Positions 52,464 through 61,543 of a stretch of 64,000 nucleotides of DNA are shown here, one piece after another (positions within the stretch are counted from its first letter, which is position 1; every line of letters begins with the position of its first letter). A program made the position numbers and the translations under genes. The stretch is from NCBI GenBank assembly GCA_965199235.1, contig CBDAQU010000001.1, forward strand, positions 248,001 to 312,000. The letters are read 5' to 3'. This stretch comes from BOG-908 sp965199235. GTDB lineage: Bacteria > Pseudomonadota > Alphaproteobacteria > Acetobacterales > Acetobacteraceae. The notes beneath the pieces are model-generated. The model had not been told where the DNA came from, made no database searches, and worked only from the letters and a program-made list of their open reading frames with translations.

Positions 52464-53726
52464 ATGGACGGCCCGACGAAGCGGTATCTGCGGCCTGAAA
52501 CGCTGACGGTGAACGCCGGCTACGACCCGGCCGCGCATAACGGGTCCATCAAGCCGCCGCTGTTTGCCACCTCCACCTTCGCCTATCGCAGCGCGCAGCA
52601 CGCCAAGGACGTGCACGAACGCTATTTCCGCGCGACCCCGCCCGAGACGGACGCCGAACCCGGCTACATCTACGCGCGGCTGGACCACCCGAACATGGCG
52701 ATGCTGCAGGCGCGGCTCGCCATGCTCGACGGCGCGGAGGACTCGGCCGTGTTCAACTGCGGCATGGCCGCGCTCAACGGCATCACCCAGGCGTTCCTCC
52801 GGCCGGGCGACGCTGTGCTGCACACCAGGCCGCTCTACGGCGGCACCGACGGGCTGCTCTACAGCCACCTTGCCGCCTTCGGCATCGCGCCCGTCGGCAT
52901 CGAGGACGCCCTGGACGAGGCGCGCATCCGTGCCGCCGCCGAACAGGCCGCATCCCTCGGTCGCCTGGCGCTGGTGATGGTGGAGACGCCCGCCAACCCC
53001 ACCAGCGGCATCGCCGACATCGCGCTGATCGCGCGCGTCGCGGCAGAGATCGGGCACGCCCAGGGCAGCCGCCCGCTGGTCGTGGTGGACAACACGTTCC
53101 TGGGACCGTTCCAGCAGAACCCGCTGGCCCAGGGTGCCGATCTGTGCATGACGTCGCTGACGAAATACGCCGGCGGGCACAGCGACCTTCTCGCCGGCGG
53201 CGTCAGCGGCGCGGCCGGCCCGATCCACACGCTGAAGCAGTTGCGCACCCTGCTGGGCAGCCAGCTGGACGGGCATTCGAGCTGGATGGTGCTGCGCTCG
53301 CTGGAGACGATGCACCTGCGCACCGAACGCGCCGGCCGGAACGCCCGCGCGGTGGCGGAGTTTCTACGCGCGCACCCAGCCATCCAGTCGGTGAACTACA
53401 TCGGCTTCCAGGAACCGGGCAGCCGCTCAGGAAAAGTGTTCGCGCGCCAATGCCGCGGCGCGGGCTCCACCTTCACCGTCCGCATCCATGGCGGCGAGCG
53501 CGCGGCGTTCCGCATGCTGGACCGTCTGCGCGTGATCCAGATGGCGGTGAGCCTGGGCGGCACGGAAACGCTGATCTGCCATTCGGCCACCACCACCCAT
53601 GCCAACGTGCCCGCCGCGCGCCGAATCGATGTCGGCATCGACGACAGCTCGCTGCGCATTTCCGTGGGCGTGGAGCACCAGGACGACCTGGTCGAAGATC
53701 TGCGCCAGGCGCTGGAGGCCGTGTGA
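52464..53726 (+). CDS. Cys/Met-metabolism PLP-dependent enzyme (methionine gamma-lyase / cystathionine gamma-synthase family)
   Basis: The protein has 420 residues. It is a fold-type I enzyme with the PLP lysine Lys234 in SLTKYAGGHSD, Asp209 (VVVDNTF) holding the pyridine, Tyr125 in RPLYGGT, and the partner-subunit Y70-x-R72 (YIYARLDHPN) binding PLP phosphate. The family cleaves or exchanges groups at the gamma or beta carbon of sulfur amino acids. The gene is one base from the Rieske gene and overlaps the next by one base (TGATG), so it is truly part of the operon. An enzyme of this kind is unusual in a methylated-amine operon and is the main clue to the substrate. Confidence 0.9.
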   Translation: MDGPTKRYLRPETLTVNAGYDPAAHNGSIKPPLFATSTFAYRSAQHAKDVHERYFRATPPETDAEPGYIYARLDHPNMAMLQARLAMLDGAEDSAVFNCGMAALNGITQAFLRPGDAVLHTRPLYGGTDGLLYSHLAAFGIAPVGIEDALDEARIRAAAEQAASLGRLALVMVETPANPTSGIADIALIARVAAEIGHAQGSRPLVVVDNTFLGPFQQNPLAQGADLCMTSLTKYAGGHSDLLAGGVSGAAGPIHTLKQLRTLLGSQLDGHSSWMVLRSLETMHLRTERAGRNARAVAEFLRAHPAIQSVNYIGFQEPGSRSGKVFARQCRGAGSTFTVRIHGGERAAFRMLDRLRVIQMAVSLGGTETLICHSATTTHANVPAARRIDVGIDDSSLRISVGVEHQDDLVEDLRQALEAV

Positions 53727-55312
53727 TGGACGGAGCTTTTTCCGAGGCTGCGCGCGGCACCGATCCCTGGGCGATCGACGGCAAGTTCGCGTCCCCCGAC
53801 GAGCACGCCCAGCTTCTGGTGGTGGGTGCAGGCCCGGCCGGCATCGCGGCCGCACGCGAGGGCGCACGGCTCGGACTGCGCGTGGTGCTGGTCGACGAGA
53901 ACCCGGTTTCGGCTTCTCTGATGGGGCTGGACGTGCCCTTGTTCTACGGCCAGCGAATGACCGCGGCGGTGCAGGAGCCTGCCCGCATGGTGGAGCGCCT
54001 GGTCGCCTCCACGCCGGGCCTGGAAGCGGCCTTCGATGCCGGCGTGGACGTGCGGCTGGGCATCACCGCCTGGGGCGTGTTCGCCAACGGCGCCGCCCTG
54101 AACGCCCTGCCAGCCCGGGTCGCCGGCCTGTCGGACGGGGCACGCAGCTGGATGTGCGGGTTCGACGCGCTGATACTGGCGACCGGCGCGCGCGACCTGG
54201 TGCTGGGCTTCCCCGGCGCCGACATCCCCGGCGTGATGGGCGCGCGCGCCCTGCACAGCCTGCTCGCCCGCTACGACGCGTTCGACGGCCGCCGGCTGCT
54301 GATCCTGGGATCCGGCGATCTGGCCGCGCAGACGGCGCTGCATGCGTTGGACCGCGGATTGGAGGTGGCCGCCCTGGTCGAGGTCCTGCCGGACGCGCAG
54401 GCGGCGCCGCACCTGGCGGAGGCACTCGGCCGGCGCGGCGTGGCCATCCTGACCGGCGCCACGATCCTGCGCGCGGAAAGCGGCGGCCTGATCCTGGACG
54501 CCGTTGTGCTGCGCCGCAACGGCGTGGAGCAGCGGGTCGTGTGCGACACGATCTGCCTCGCCATCGACGCCGTGCCTGCCATCGAGCTCGCCGGCGCCGC
54601 GGGGTGCCGGCTGACCTTCCGCGGCGATCTCGGCGGTCACGTTCCGGTGCTCTCGGCGGATGGGGAGACCACGCTGCCGGGCGTGTTCTGCGCCGGCGAC
54701 TGTGCCGGCCTGGCGGCAGAAACCGCCTGCGAGGACCGGGGTCGCGCGTCGGCCCGCGCCGCGGCACGCTGGCTGCAGACCCCTGCACCGGCGGTGGCCG
54801 AGCAGGCCGCCCTCCAAGGCCAGGACGGCACGCCGTACCGCCTGGCCTGGATGCGCGCTCTGCTGATCGAGGAGAGCGTGTCGGCGCCGGTCTGCATGTG
54901 CGAGGAGGTGAGCCGTGCCGAGCTGCTCGGCATAAAGCCCCCGCGCTATCTCGGCTGCGACTCCGATCGGATGATCGCGCGCGACGGCGCCAGCCTGCTG
55001 CGCGACGGGCCGCTGCACCCCGACCAGATCAAGCGGCTGACCCGCGCCGGGATGGGCGTGTGCCAGGGCCGCCGCTGCCGCGAGCAGATCGCGCTGCTGC
55101 TGGCCCTGACGTCCGGCGCCTCGCCCGCCGACATCCCGCTGGCGAGCTATCGCGCGCCGGTCAGGCCGCTGCCGCTGGGCGTGCTGGCCGATGGCGACAC
55201 GATGCGGGCCGGCTGGGACGTCTGGTTCGGCATACGCACGCAATGGGTGCCCTACGATGCGATCGGGACGGCGGACGAGGCGGCGTTGTTGCGCGGGAAC
55301 ATGCACGCGTGA
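53726..55312 (+). CDS. FAD-dependent dehydrogenase with C-terminal BFD-type [2Fe-2S] domain
   Basis: The protein has 528 residues. The N-terminal FAD site is VVGAGPAGIAAAREGA, and a second nucleotide site is LLILGSGDLAAQTALHALDR. The FAD-binding tail motif GVFCAGDCAGLAAETACEDR follows. The C-terminal third has the paired cysteine motif CMCEEVSRAELL with GVCQGRRC, the BFD-like [2Fe-2S] fold found in HcnB, opine and hydroxyproline dehydrogenase A subunits. It most likely forms a complex with the DadA-like protein encoded next, oxidising a secondary or tertiary amine and passing electrons through the cluster. The start ATG overlaps the preceding stop. Confidence 0.9.
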   Translation: MDGAFSEAARGTDPWAIDGKFASPDEHAQLLVVGAGPAGIAAAREGARLGLRVVLVDENPVSASLMGLDVPLFYGQRMTAAVQEPARMVERLVASTPGLEAAFDAGVDVRLGITAWGVFANGAALNALPARVAGLSDGARSWMCGFDALILATGARDLVLGFPGADIPGVMGARALHSLLARYDAFDGRRLLILGSGDLAAQTALHALDRGLEVAALVEVLPDAQAAPHLAEALGRRGVAILTGATILRAESGGLILDAVVLRRNGVEQRVVCDTICLAIDAVPAIELAGAAGCRLTFRGDLGGHVPVLSADGETTLPGVFCAGDCAGLAAETACEDRGRASARAAARWLQTPAPAVAEQAALQGQDGTPYRLAWMRALLIEESVSAPVCMCEEVSRAELLGIKPPRYLGCDSDRMIARDGASLLRDGPLHPDQIKRLTRAGMGVCQGRRCREQIALLLALTSGASPADIPLASYRAPVRPLPLGVLADGDTMRAGWDVWFGIRTQWVPYDAIGTADEAALLRGNMHA

Positions 55313-55418
55313 GGAAGCACTCCTCTTTTGAAAAGGAGCAAAAAACCTTTGCTTCTTGGCGCAGCGACAGCAAACCAAAAGTTCTTTGGTTCTTTCTTCC
55401 ACGAAAGAACATCTTCCC
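55313..55418. repeat. TTTTTGCAAAAA repeat family, diverged full copy inside the operon
   Basis: It begins GGAAGCACTCC and ends CATCTTCCC, with arms containing CTTTTGAAAAGGAGCAAAAA and TTCTTTCTTCCACGAAAGAA; it shares the AAAAAACCTTTG...CAAAAGTTCTTT core with the other copies. It fills the gap between the BFD-type and DadA-like genes and ends directly before an ATG. Confidence 0.8.
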
Positions 55419-56549
55419 ATGATCGCCATCATAGGCGGAGGCGTAACCGGCCTGAGCGCCGCCTGGTGGCTGGCCCGCGCCGGCCACGCCGTCACCGTCT
55501 TCGAGCGCTTCATCGTCGGCTGGGAAGCCTCCGGCCGAAACGGCGGCGGCGCCACGCACTACCAAAGCCCGCTGTTCCACGAGGAGCAGCGCCTGTGGCC
55601 GATGATGGACGACCTGCTCGGATACCCCACCGAATACCGCCGCCGGCGCATCGTGATCAACCTGACGCCGGAGGACGAGGCGCGCTACCGCTTCATGGCC
55701 TCGCTCACCCGCGGTATGGGATACGGCTCCGAAGAACTGGACGTGAAGCAGTTGCGCGAACTCGCGCCCCTGGTCACCGAACACGCGCTCAGCGCGCAGT
55801 ACTTCCACTTCGGCGGCCACGCCAACCCGCAGCGCACAGTGCAGGCCTATGCGTGGGCGCTGCAGGATCATGGCGGCCGAATCCTACAGCACACCGACGT
55901 GCACGGCTTTACGACCCGCAACGGCCGCGTCACCGAAATCCTTGCAGACGGGCACAGCCACGGTTGCGACGCCGTCGTCATCGCGGCCGGTCCGCAAACC
56001 GCGTGCCTGCTGGCGAAACTGGGCGTCGATCTGCCGCTGGCGGCGGCCCGCGCCGAAATGATCGTGACCGAGGCGCTGCCGCTGATGCCGGTGGGGGGCG
56101 TGGACGGCAACGGGCTGTACGGCCGGCAGACGCTGCGCGGCAACCTCGCCTATGGCGGCGGCCCGCACGAATGGCTGGACGATGATTCGTACCAGCAGCC
56201 CGCACGCCCGACCACGCCGCTGCTGCGCAACCTGTCGGCACGGCTCGCCACCCTGTTCCCGCGCGCGGCGCATGCGCGCGTGCTGCGAAGCTGGGCGGGC
56301 ATCATCGAGAACACGCCGGACGGCCGCCCGGTGATCGACCGGCTGAGCTCTCCCGACAACGTCACCATCGCGACACTCTCCAGTGTCGGCTTCGGCCTGT
56401 CGCCCGCCACCGGCCGCGCCGTCGCCGACCTGGTGACGACAGGCGCGTGCAGCTTCGCCGACATCGCCAAGCTCGGCATCGGCCGGTTCGCGGGCCTGCC
56501 GGCCGACTGGCGCGCCGCGCGTGGATGGCAGGCCCTGGTCCTGGCATGA
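55419..56549 (+). CDS. DadA-like FAD-dependent amine/amino-acid oxidoreductase
   Basis: The protein has 376 residues. The start ATG 55419 begins directly with IAIIGGGVTGLSAAWWLARA, the FAD-binding motif, and the C-terminal SWAGIIENTPDGRPVIDRLS and VGFGLSPATGRAVADLV are typical of the D-amino-acid oxidase/DadA family. It resembles HcnC and opine/hydroxyproline dehydrogenase B subunits, which partner with BFD-containing A subunits such as the preceding protein. The likely reaction is oxidation of an N-methylated or secondary amine. The next gene starts on an ATGA overlap. Confidence 0.9.
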   Translation: MIAIIGGGVTGLSAAWWLARAGHAVTVFERFIVGWEASGRNGGGATHYQSPLFHEEQRLWPMMDDLLGYPTEYRRRRIVINLTPEDEARYRFMASLTRGMGYGSEELDVKQLRELAPLVTEHALSAQYFHFGGHANPQRTVQAYAWALQDHGGRILQHTDVHGFTTRNGRVTEILADGHSHGCDAVVIAAGPQTACLLAKLGVDLPLAAARAEMIVTEALPLMPVGGVDGNGLYGRQTLRGNLAYGGGPHEWLDDDSYQQPARPTTPLLRNLSARLATLFPRAAHARVLRSWAGIIENTPDGRPVIDRLSSPDNVTIATLSSVGFGLSPATGRAVADLVTTGACSFADIAKLGIGRFAGLPADWRAARGWQALVLA

Positions 56550-57802
56550 CGAAACATTTTTCGATCGCGGCGCTGCTCGCCCAGGCGGCAAAGGGGCAGA
56601 AGGGCTGGGCGCCGCAATGGCGCAACCCCGAACCGAAAGCGGAGTACGACGCGCTGATCGTGGGCGGCGGCGGACACGGGCTGGCCTGCGCCTACTATTT
56701 GGCGAGAAACCACGGCCTGACCGACATCGCGGTGATCGAAAAAAACCTGGTCGGGTCGGGCAATGTCGGGCGCAACACCACCATCATCCGGTCGAACTAC
56801 CTGCTGCCGGGCAACATCGCGTTCTACGAAACCTCGCTGAAACTGTGGGAGGGGCTGGAGCAGGACATCAACTACAACGCGATGATCAGCCAGCGCGGCG
56901 TGCTGAACCTGTTTCATTCCGACGGCCAGCGCGACGCGGCGATCCGGCGCGGCAACGCGATGCTGCTGCACGGCATCGACGCGAAGCTGCTGAGCCGCGA
57001 CGAGGTTCGCGCGCGCGCGCCGTTCCTCGATTTCGACACGGCGCGTTTCCCGATCATGGGCGGCCTGCTGCAGCAGCGCGGCGGCACCGTCCGCCACGAC
57101 GCGGTCGCCTGGGGTTTTGCGCGCGCGGCAGACAAGCTCGGCGTGGACATACTGCAGCATTGCGAGCTGACCGGCCTGCGCATCGACAACGGCGCTGTCG
57201 TTGGTGCCGAAACCTCCCGCGGCTTCATCCGTGCCAAAAAAATCGGCCTGTCGGTCGCCGGCAACTCGTCACGCGTGGCGGCGATGGCGGGGCTGCGGCT
57301 GCCCATCGAGAGCCACGTGCTGACCGCGTTCGTCAGCGAGGGCATCAAGCCGCTGATCGACTGCGTGATCACCTTCGGCGCGGGCCATTTCTACATCAGC
57401 CAGTCCGACAAAGGCGGGTTGGTGTTCGGCGCCAGCGTGGACGGCTACAACTCGTACGCCCAGCGCGGCAACCTGCCCTGCATGGAGGAGACGTGCGAGG
57501 AAGCGATGGCCCTGATGCCGTCGATCGGCCGACTGCGCATGCTGCGGAGCTGGGGCGGTGTGATGGACATGACGATGGACGGCAGCCCGATCATCGACCA
57601 CACGCCCGTCGCAGGCCTCTACCTGAACGGCGGCTGGTGCATCGGCGGTTTCAAGGCCACTCCCGCCGCCGGCCTGTGCCTCGCCCACCTGATGGCAAAA
57701 GACGAACCACACCCGGTCGCAACGAAGTACCGCCTGGACCGCTTCGCCACCGGCCGCCTGCTGGACGAAACCGGCGGCGGCACCAACATGGCACTCCATT
57801 GA
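56546..57802 (+). CDS. soxB: Sarcosine oxidase beta subunit
   Basis: The protein has 418 residues, as is typical for the beta subunit of heterotetrameric sarcosine oxidase. The FAD motif is ALIVGGGGHGLACAYYLARN, and the covalent FMN attachment His184 is visible in GGTVRHDAVAWGFARAAD. The C-terminal WGGVMDMTMDGSPIIDHTPV is also conserved. The subunit oxidises the N-methyl (sarcosine-like) substrate. It overlaps the preceding DadA-like gene by 4 bp. Confidence 0.95.
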   Translation: MTKHFSIAALLAQAAKGQKGWAPQWRNPEPKAEYDALIVGGGGHGLACAYYLARNHGLTDIAVIEKNLVGSGNVGRNTTIIRSNYLLPGNIAFYETSLKLWEGLEQDINYNAMISQRGVLNLFHSDGQRDAAIRRGNAMLLHGIDAKLLSRDEVRARAPFLDFDTARFPIMGGLLQQRGGTVRHDAVAWGFARAADKLGVDILQHCELTGLRIDNGAVVGAETSRGFIRAKKIGLSVAGNSSRVAAMAGLRLPIESHVLTAFVSEGIKPLIDCVITFGAGHFYISQSDKGGLVFGASVDGYNSYAQRGNLPCMEETCEEAMALMPSIGRLRMLRSWGGVMDMTMDGSPIIDHTPVAGLYLNGGWCIGGFKATPAAGLCLAHLMAKDEPHPVATKYRLDRFATGRLLDETGGGTNMALH

Positions 57803-57846
57803 CAAAGGTCTTTTGGTTCTTTCCTGCAGAAAAGAACGTATTCCCT
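57803..57846. repeat. TTTTTGCAAAAA repeat family, half copy before soxD
   Basis: CAAAGGTCTTTTGGTTCTTT, then CCTGCAGAAAAGAACGTATT and CCC, match the right arm of the copy at 55313-55418. It fills the soxB-soxD gap and ends in the first base of the soxD start codon. Confidence 0.7.
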
Positions 57847-58091
57847 TGCGCCTGATCTGCCCCATCTGCGGCGAGCGAGGCCTGGAAGAATTCACCTACG
57901 CAGGGGACGCCACCCTCTCCCGCCCAGGCTCCAACGCCGAACAGTCCGCGTGGGTGGACTACGTGTATTTTCGCGACAACCCCGCAGGCCCGCACAGCGA
58001 ACTCTGGTACCACGCCGTCTCCTGCAGGCAGTTCCTCAGAGTGGAGCGGGACACGCGCACGCACGTGATAGCGTCGGCCGTGCTCGCATGA
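57846..58091 (+). CDS. soxD: Sarcosine oxidase delta subunit
   Basis: The protein has 81 residues. TTG 57846 is chosen because the protein then opens LRLICPICGERGLEEFTYAG, matching the family start; a TTG at 57813 lies inside the repeat. The zinc site is C-x2-C (CPICG) with HxxxC downstream (YHAVSCRQF), and the segment GPHSELWYHAVSCRQFLRVE is conserved. The small subunit holds zinc at the interface of the tetramer. It overlaps soxA by ATGA. Confidence 0.95.
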   Translation: MRLICPICGERGLEEFTYAGDATLSRPGSNAEQSAWVDYVYFRDNPAGPHSELWYHAVSCRQFLRVERDTRTHVIASAVLA

Positions 58092-61015
58092 TGCAGGCGT
58101 TCCGCCGCGACACGGGCGGCCTGATCGACCGCGCAAGGCCCGTCGCGTTCACCTTCGACGGCAGACATTTGCACGGTTTCCAGGGCGACACGCTCGCTTC
58201 CGCCCTGCTCGCCAACGGCGTGCGGCTGGTCGGCCGGTCGTTCAAGTACCATCGCCCGCGCGGCATCCTCTCGGCGGGACCGGAGGAGCCGAACGCGCTG
58301 GTGGAGCTGCGCGACGGTGCGGCGCGCGAACCCAACACCCGCGCCACCGTCGCCGAACTGTTCGAGGGGCTGTCGGCAAGGAGCCAGAACCGTTTTCCCA
58401 GCCTCAGGCACGATGTCCTGTCCATCAACGGCGCGCTGGCGCCGGTGTTCGCCGCCGGCTTCTACTACAAGACGTTCATGTGGCCCGCCGCTTTCTGGGA
58501 ACGGGTGTATGAGCCGCTGATCCGCCGCGCCGCCGGGCTCGGCCGTGCCTCCGGCCTGCCCGACCCCGACACCTACGAGAAGCAGACCGCCTTCGCCGAA
58601 TGTCTGGTGATCGGCGCGGGTCCCGCAGGCTTGGCTGCGGCACTGGCCGCGGCCAGGACCGGCGCGCGCGTGGTGCTGGCCGAGCAGGACTCGGCCCTCG
58701 GTGGCCGCCTGTTGTCCGACACGCGAACCATCGACGGCCAGCCCGCATCCGTGTGGCTGGCCGCAACGGAAGCAGGGCTGCGCGCATCGCCCAGCCTGCG
58801 CATCCTGACGCGCACCACCATCACCGGCGTGTTCGACGGCGGCACCTATGCCGGCGTGGAGCGCGTGGCGGACCATCTGGCCGCGCCCGGCACGCTGCCC
58901 AGGCAGCGTTTGTGGCGCATCGTGGCCAAGCGCGCCGTGCTCGCAACGGGCGCCATCGAACGCCCTGCCGTGTTCGGCGGCAACGACCTGCCCGGCGTCA
59001 TGCTGGCCGGCGCGGTGCGCAGCTACCTCAACCGGTTCGCCGTCCGTCCTGGCGCGCGCGCCGTCGTGTTCGCCAACAACGACGACGGCGCCGGCACGAT
59101 TGCCGACCTTTTGGAGGCGGGCATCGACGTCGCCGCCCTGGTCGACCCGCGTCCGGAGACGCCGCCTGCGCTGCGCGAGTTCGCGGCGTCGCACGACATT
59201 GCCGTGTTCAGCCGGGCCACGATCAGGCAGGCAGTCGGCGGCGCGGCCGTCTCCGGCGTCGTCCTCGGCGGCAGCGCGAACGGTGCAAGGCTTTCCTGCG
59301 ACCTGCTCGCCATGTCGGGCGGCTGGAACCCGGTTGTCCACCTGGCCTCCCACCACGGCGGCAAGCCCGTCTGGCAGGATGCGCTCGCCGCTTTCGTGCC
59401 CGGCCCCATGCCGCCCGGCATGCGCGCCGCCGGTGCGGCCGCCGGGCATTTCTGCACGCGCGACGCCTTGCGCACGGGCAACGAGGCAGGCGGCGGCACG
59501 GACGACGCGGTGCCGTCCACCGGCGCCGAGAGCGATGCCGTGCTGCCGCTCTGGCAGGTGCAGGACTCGGCCGGCAAGGCCTTCGTCGATTTCCAGAACG
59601 ACGTGACCGCGTCCGACATCGCACTCGCCGCGCGAGAGGGTTTTACCGCCGTCGAACACCTCAAGCGCTACACCACGCTCGGCATGGCGACCGACCAGGG
59701 CAAGACGTCCAACGTCACCGGGTTGGCGATAATGGCGGCGCTGACCGGTCGCACGATCCCGCAGACCGGCACCACGGTATTCCGGCCGCCCTACACGCCG
59801 GTCGCCATCGGCGTGATGGGCGGCCTGCATCGCGGCGCGCAGTACCGGCCGACGCGGCGCACCCCGGCGCATGACTGGGCGGCAAGTCAGGGCGCGTGCT
59901 TCGCCGAGGCGGGCGAGTGGCTGCGCGCCACGCATTTCCCGCAGCCGCACGAAACCCTGCAGCAGAGCGTCGACCGCGAGGTGTGCACCGTGCGGTCCTC
60001 TGCGGGGTTCTGCGACGTCTCCACGCTCGGCAAGATCGACGTGCAGGGTCCGGACGCCGCGGCCTTTCTCGACTTCGTCTACGCCAACACGATCTCCAGC
60101 CTGGCGCCCGGCCGCGTGCGCTACGCGCTGATGCTGCGCGAGGACGGTTTCGCCTTCGACGACGGCACCGTGGCCAGGCTGTCGGACACGCATTTCGTCG
60201 CGACCACGACGACGGCCAACGCGTCGCGCGTGCTGCAGCACCTGGATTTCTGCCGCCAGGTGTTGAAGCCGGATCTCGACGCATGCGTGGAACCGGTGAC
60301 CGACCAGTGGGCGCAGTTCGCGCTTGCCGGGCCGCTGGCGCGCTCGGTGCTCGAAAAACTCCTGGGTCGCAGCATCGACGTCGGCGACCGCGCCCTGCCC
60401 TTCATGGCAATGGCGGAGGCGCCTGTGTGCGGATTGCCGGCGCGCGTGTTCCGCATCTCGTTTTCCGGAGAGCTGGCCTACGAGATCGCAGTCGGCGCCT
60501 CCCACGCCGCTGCGTTGGCGGGCGCGTTGCGCGCGGCGGGCGCCGTCCCCTACGGCCTGGAGGCGCTGAACGTCTTGCGCCTGGAGAAGGGCCATCCGGT
60601 GGCGGCCGAGCTGAACGGGCAGACCACCGCCGCCGACCTCGGCCTGGGGCGAATGCTGTCGCGGAAAAAGGATTTCATCGGCCGCGCGCTGTCGGACCGT
60701 CCGGCCTTGCTGGACCAGGACCGGCCGGCGCTGGTCGGCCTGCGGCCCCGCAAGGCCGGCGCCGCGCTGCAGGCAGGCGCCCACCTGGTCCCCGCCGGCG
60801 CCCCCGCCCAGACCGCGCATGACCACGGGCACATCACCTCGGCCGCCTACTCCGCCACGCTGGGATGCTGGATCGGCCTGGGTCTGCTGGCGGGCGGCCA
60901 ACGGCGCCTGGGGCAGGTCTTTCGCGCGGTCAACCCGCTGCAGAAGATGGAAACCGAGGTGGAGATCGTCCCGCACATCTTCCACGATCCCGCCGGGCGC
61001 GCGCTGCATGCCTGA
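58088..61015 (+). CDS. soxA: Sarcosine oxidase alpha subunit
   Basis: The protein has 975 residues, the usual size. Domain order: a ferredoxin-like N-terminal domain (FDGRHLHGFQGDTLASALLA, RSFKYHRPRGILSAGPEEPN), the NAD/FAD-binding domain (CLVIGAGPAGLAAALAAART), a middle domain (LATGAIERPAVFGGNDLPGV), and a C-terminal GcvT-like folate domain (CDVSTLGKIDVQGPDAAAFL, FSGELAYEIAVG). The folate domain takes up the formaldehyde equivalent from demethylation as methylene-tetrahydrofolate. ATG 58088 overlaps the soxD stop and soxG overlaps its end. Confidence 0.96.
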   Translation: MMQAFRRDTGGLIDRARPVAFTFDGRHLHGFQGDTLASALLANGVRLVGRSFKYHRPRGILSAGPEEPNALVELRDGAAREPNTRATVAELFEGLSARSQNRFPSLRHDVLSINGALAPVFAAGFYYKTFMWPAAFWERVYEPLIRRAAGLGRASGLPDPDTYEKQTAFAECLVIGAGPAGLAAALAAARTGARVVLAEQDSALGGRLLSDTRTIDGQPASVWLAATEAGLRASPSLRILTRTTITGVFDGGTYAGVERVADHLAAPGTLPRQRLWRIVAKRAVLATGAIERPAVFGGNDLPGVMLAGAVRSYLNRFAVRPGARAVVFANNDDGAGTIADLLEAGIDVAALVDPRPETPPALREFAASHDIAVFSRATIRQAVGGAAVSGVVLGGSANGARLSCDLLAMSGGWNPVVHLASHHGGKPVWQDALAAFVPGPMPPGMRAAGAAAGHFCTRDALRTGNEAGGGTDDAVPSTGAESDAVLPLWQVQDSAGKAFVDFQNDVTASDIALAAREGFTAVEHLKRYTTLGMATDQGKTSNVTGLAIMAALTGRTIPQTGTTVFRPPYTPVAIGVMGGLHRGAQYRPTRRTPAHDWAASQGACFAEAGEWLRATHFPQPHETLQQSVDREVCTVRSSAGFCDVSTLGKIDVQGPDAAAFLDFVYANTISSLAPGRVRYALMLREDGFAFDDGTVARLSDTHFVATTTTANASRVLQHLDFCRQVLKPDLDACVEPVTDQWAQFALAGPLARSVLEKLLGRSIDVGDRALPFMAMAEAPVCGLPARVFRISFSGELAYEIAVGASHAAALAGALRAAGAVPYGLEALNVLRLEKGHPVAAELNGQTTAADLGLGRMLSRKKDFIGRALSDRPALLDQDRPALVGLRPRKAGAALQAGAHLVPAGAPAQTAHDHGHITSAAYSATLGCWIGLGLLAGGQRRLGQVFRAVNPLQKMETEVEIVPHIFHDPAGRALHA

Positions 61016-61523
61016 TTCCGGCATCACGGTGGAGGAAGCCCCGCCGCGCTCCGTCGCCGGCATCGGCGCCTTCCGCGACCAGGCCGGAGTGCTGGCGGCG
61101 TTGCGTGCCGAGTTCGGCGCGGACGTGCCGGTCGCGTGCCGTTCGGTGCGGGCGGGTGGTGTCGCGCTGTCCTGCCTGGCACCAGGGCGTTTCCTCGCCA
61201 GCGGCGCGCGCGAGGCGGGCCTGCCGGGGCGGCTGGCAGACCGTCTCGCAGGGCTGGCCGCGATCACCGATCAGAGTGACATGTGGGCGGTCTTCGTCGT
61301 ATCTGGCGCTGCGGCACGCGAGGTGCTGGCCAGAGTGGTACCGGTCGATATCGGAGACGAGCAGTTTCGGCAGGGCCATGTGGCGCTGACGCGGGCCGGC
61401 CACGTCGACGTCCGCCTTTGGAGATCGGAGGGGCAGACCTACGAGATCGCCGCAACCCGCTCCTTCGCGCCCGACCTCCTGCACGCCCTGCGGTCGCCGG
61501 ATCATCGCCCCGGCGCGACTTGA
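61008..61523 (+). CDS. soxG: Sarcosine oxidase gamma subunit
   Basis: The protein has 171 residues, slightly short for the family. ATG 61008 lies 8 bp inside soxA. Typical segments are AGLAAITDQSDMWAVFVVSG and VVPVDIGDEQFRQGHVALTR, then DVRLWRSEGQTYEIAATRSF. It completes the B-D-A-G operon. The ABC ATPase gene converges 20 bp downstream, with no obvious terminator between. Confidence 0.92.
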   Translation: MPDSGITVEEAPPRSVAGIGAFRDQAGVLAALRAEFGADVPVACRSVRAGGVALSCLAPGRFLASGAREAGLPGRLADRLAGLAAITDQSDMWAVFVVSGAAAREVLARVVPVDIGDEQFRQGHVALTRAGHVDVRLWRSEGQTYEIAATRSFAPDLLHALRSPDHRPGAT

Positions 61524-61543
61524 TGCGGCCGAACGATGCGCCG

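Noticed and set aside
57959..61267. 1,100-codon open frame antisense to soxA
   Set aside because: Composition (Arg/Gly/Ala-rich, no domain) and position opposite a well-supported gene show it is a shadow of high-GC codon use.
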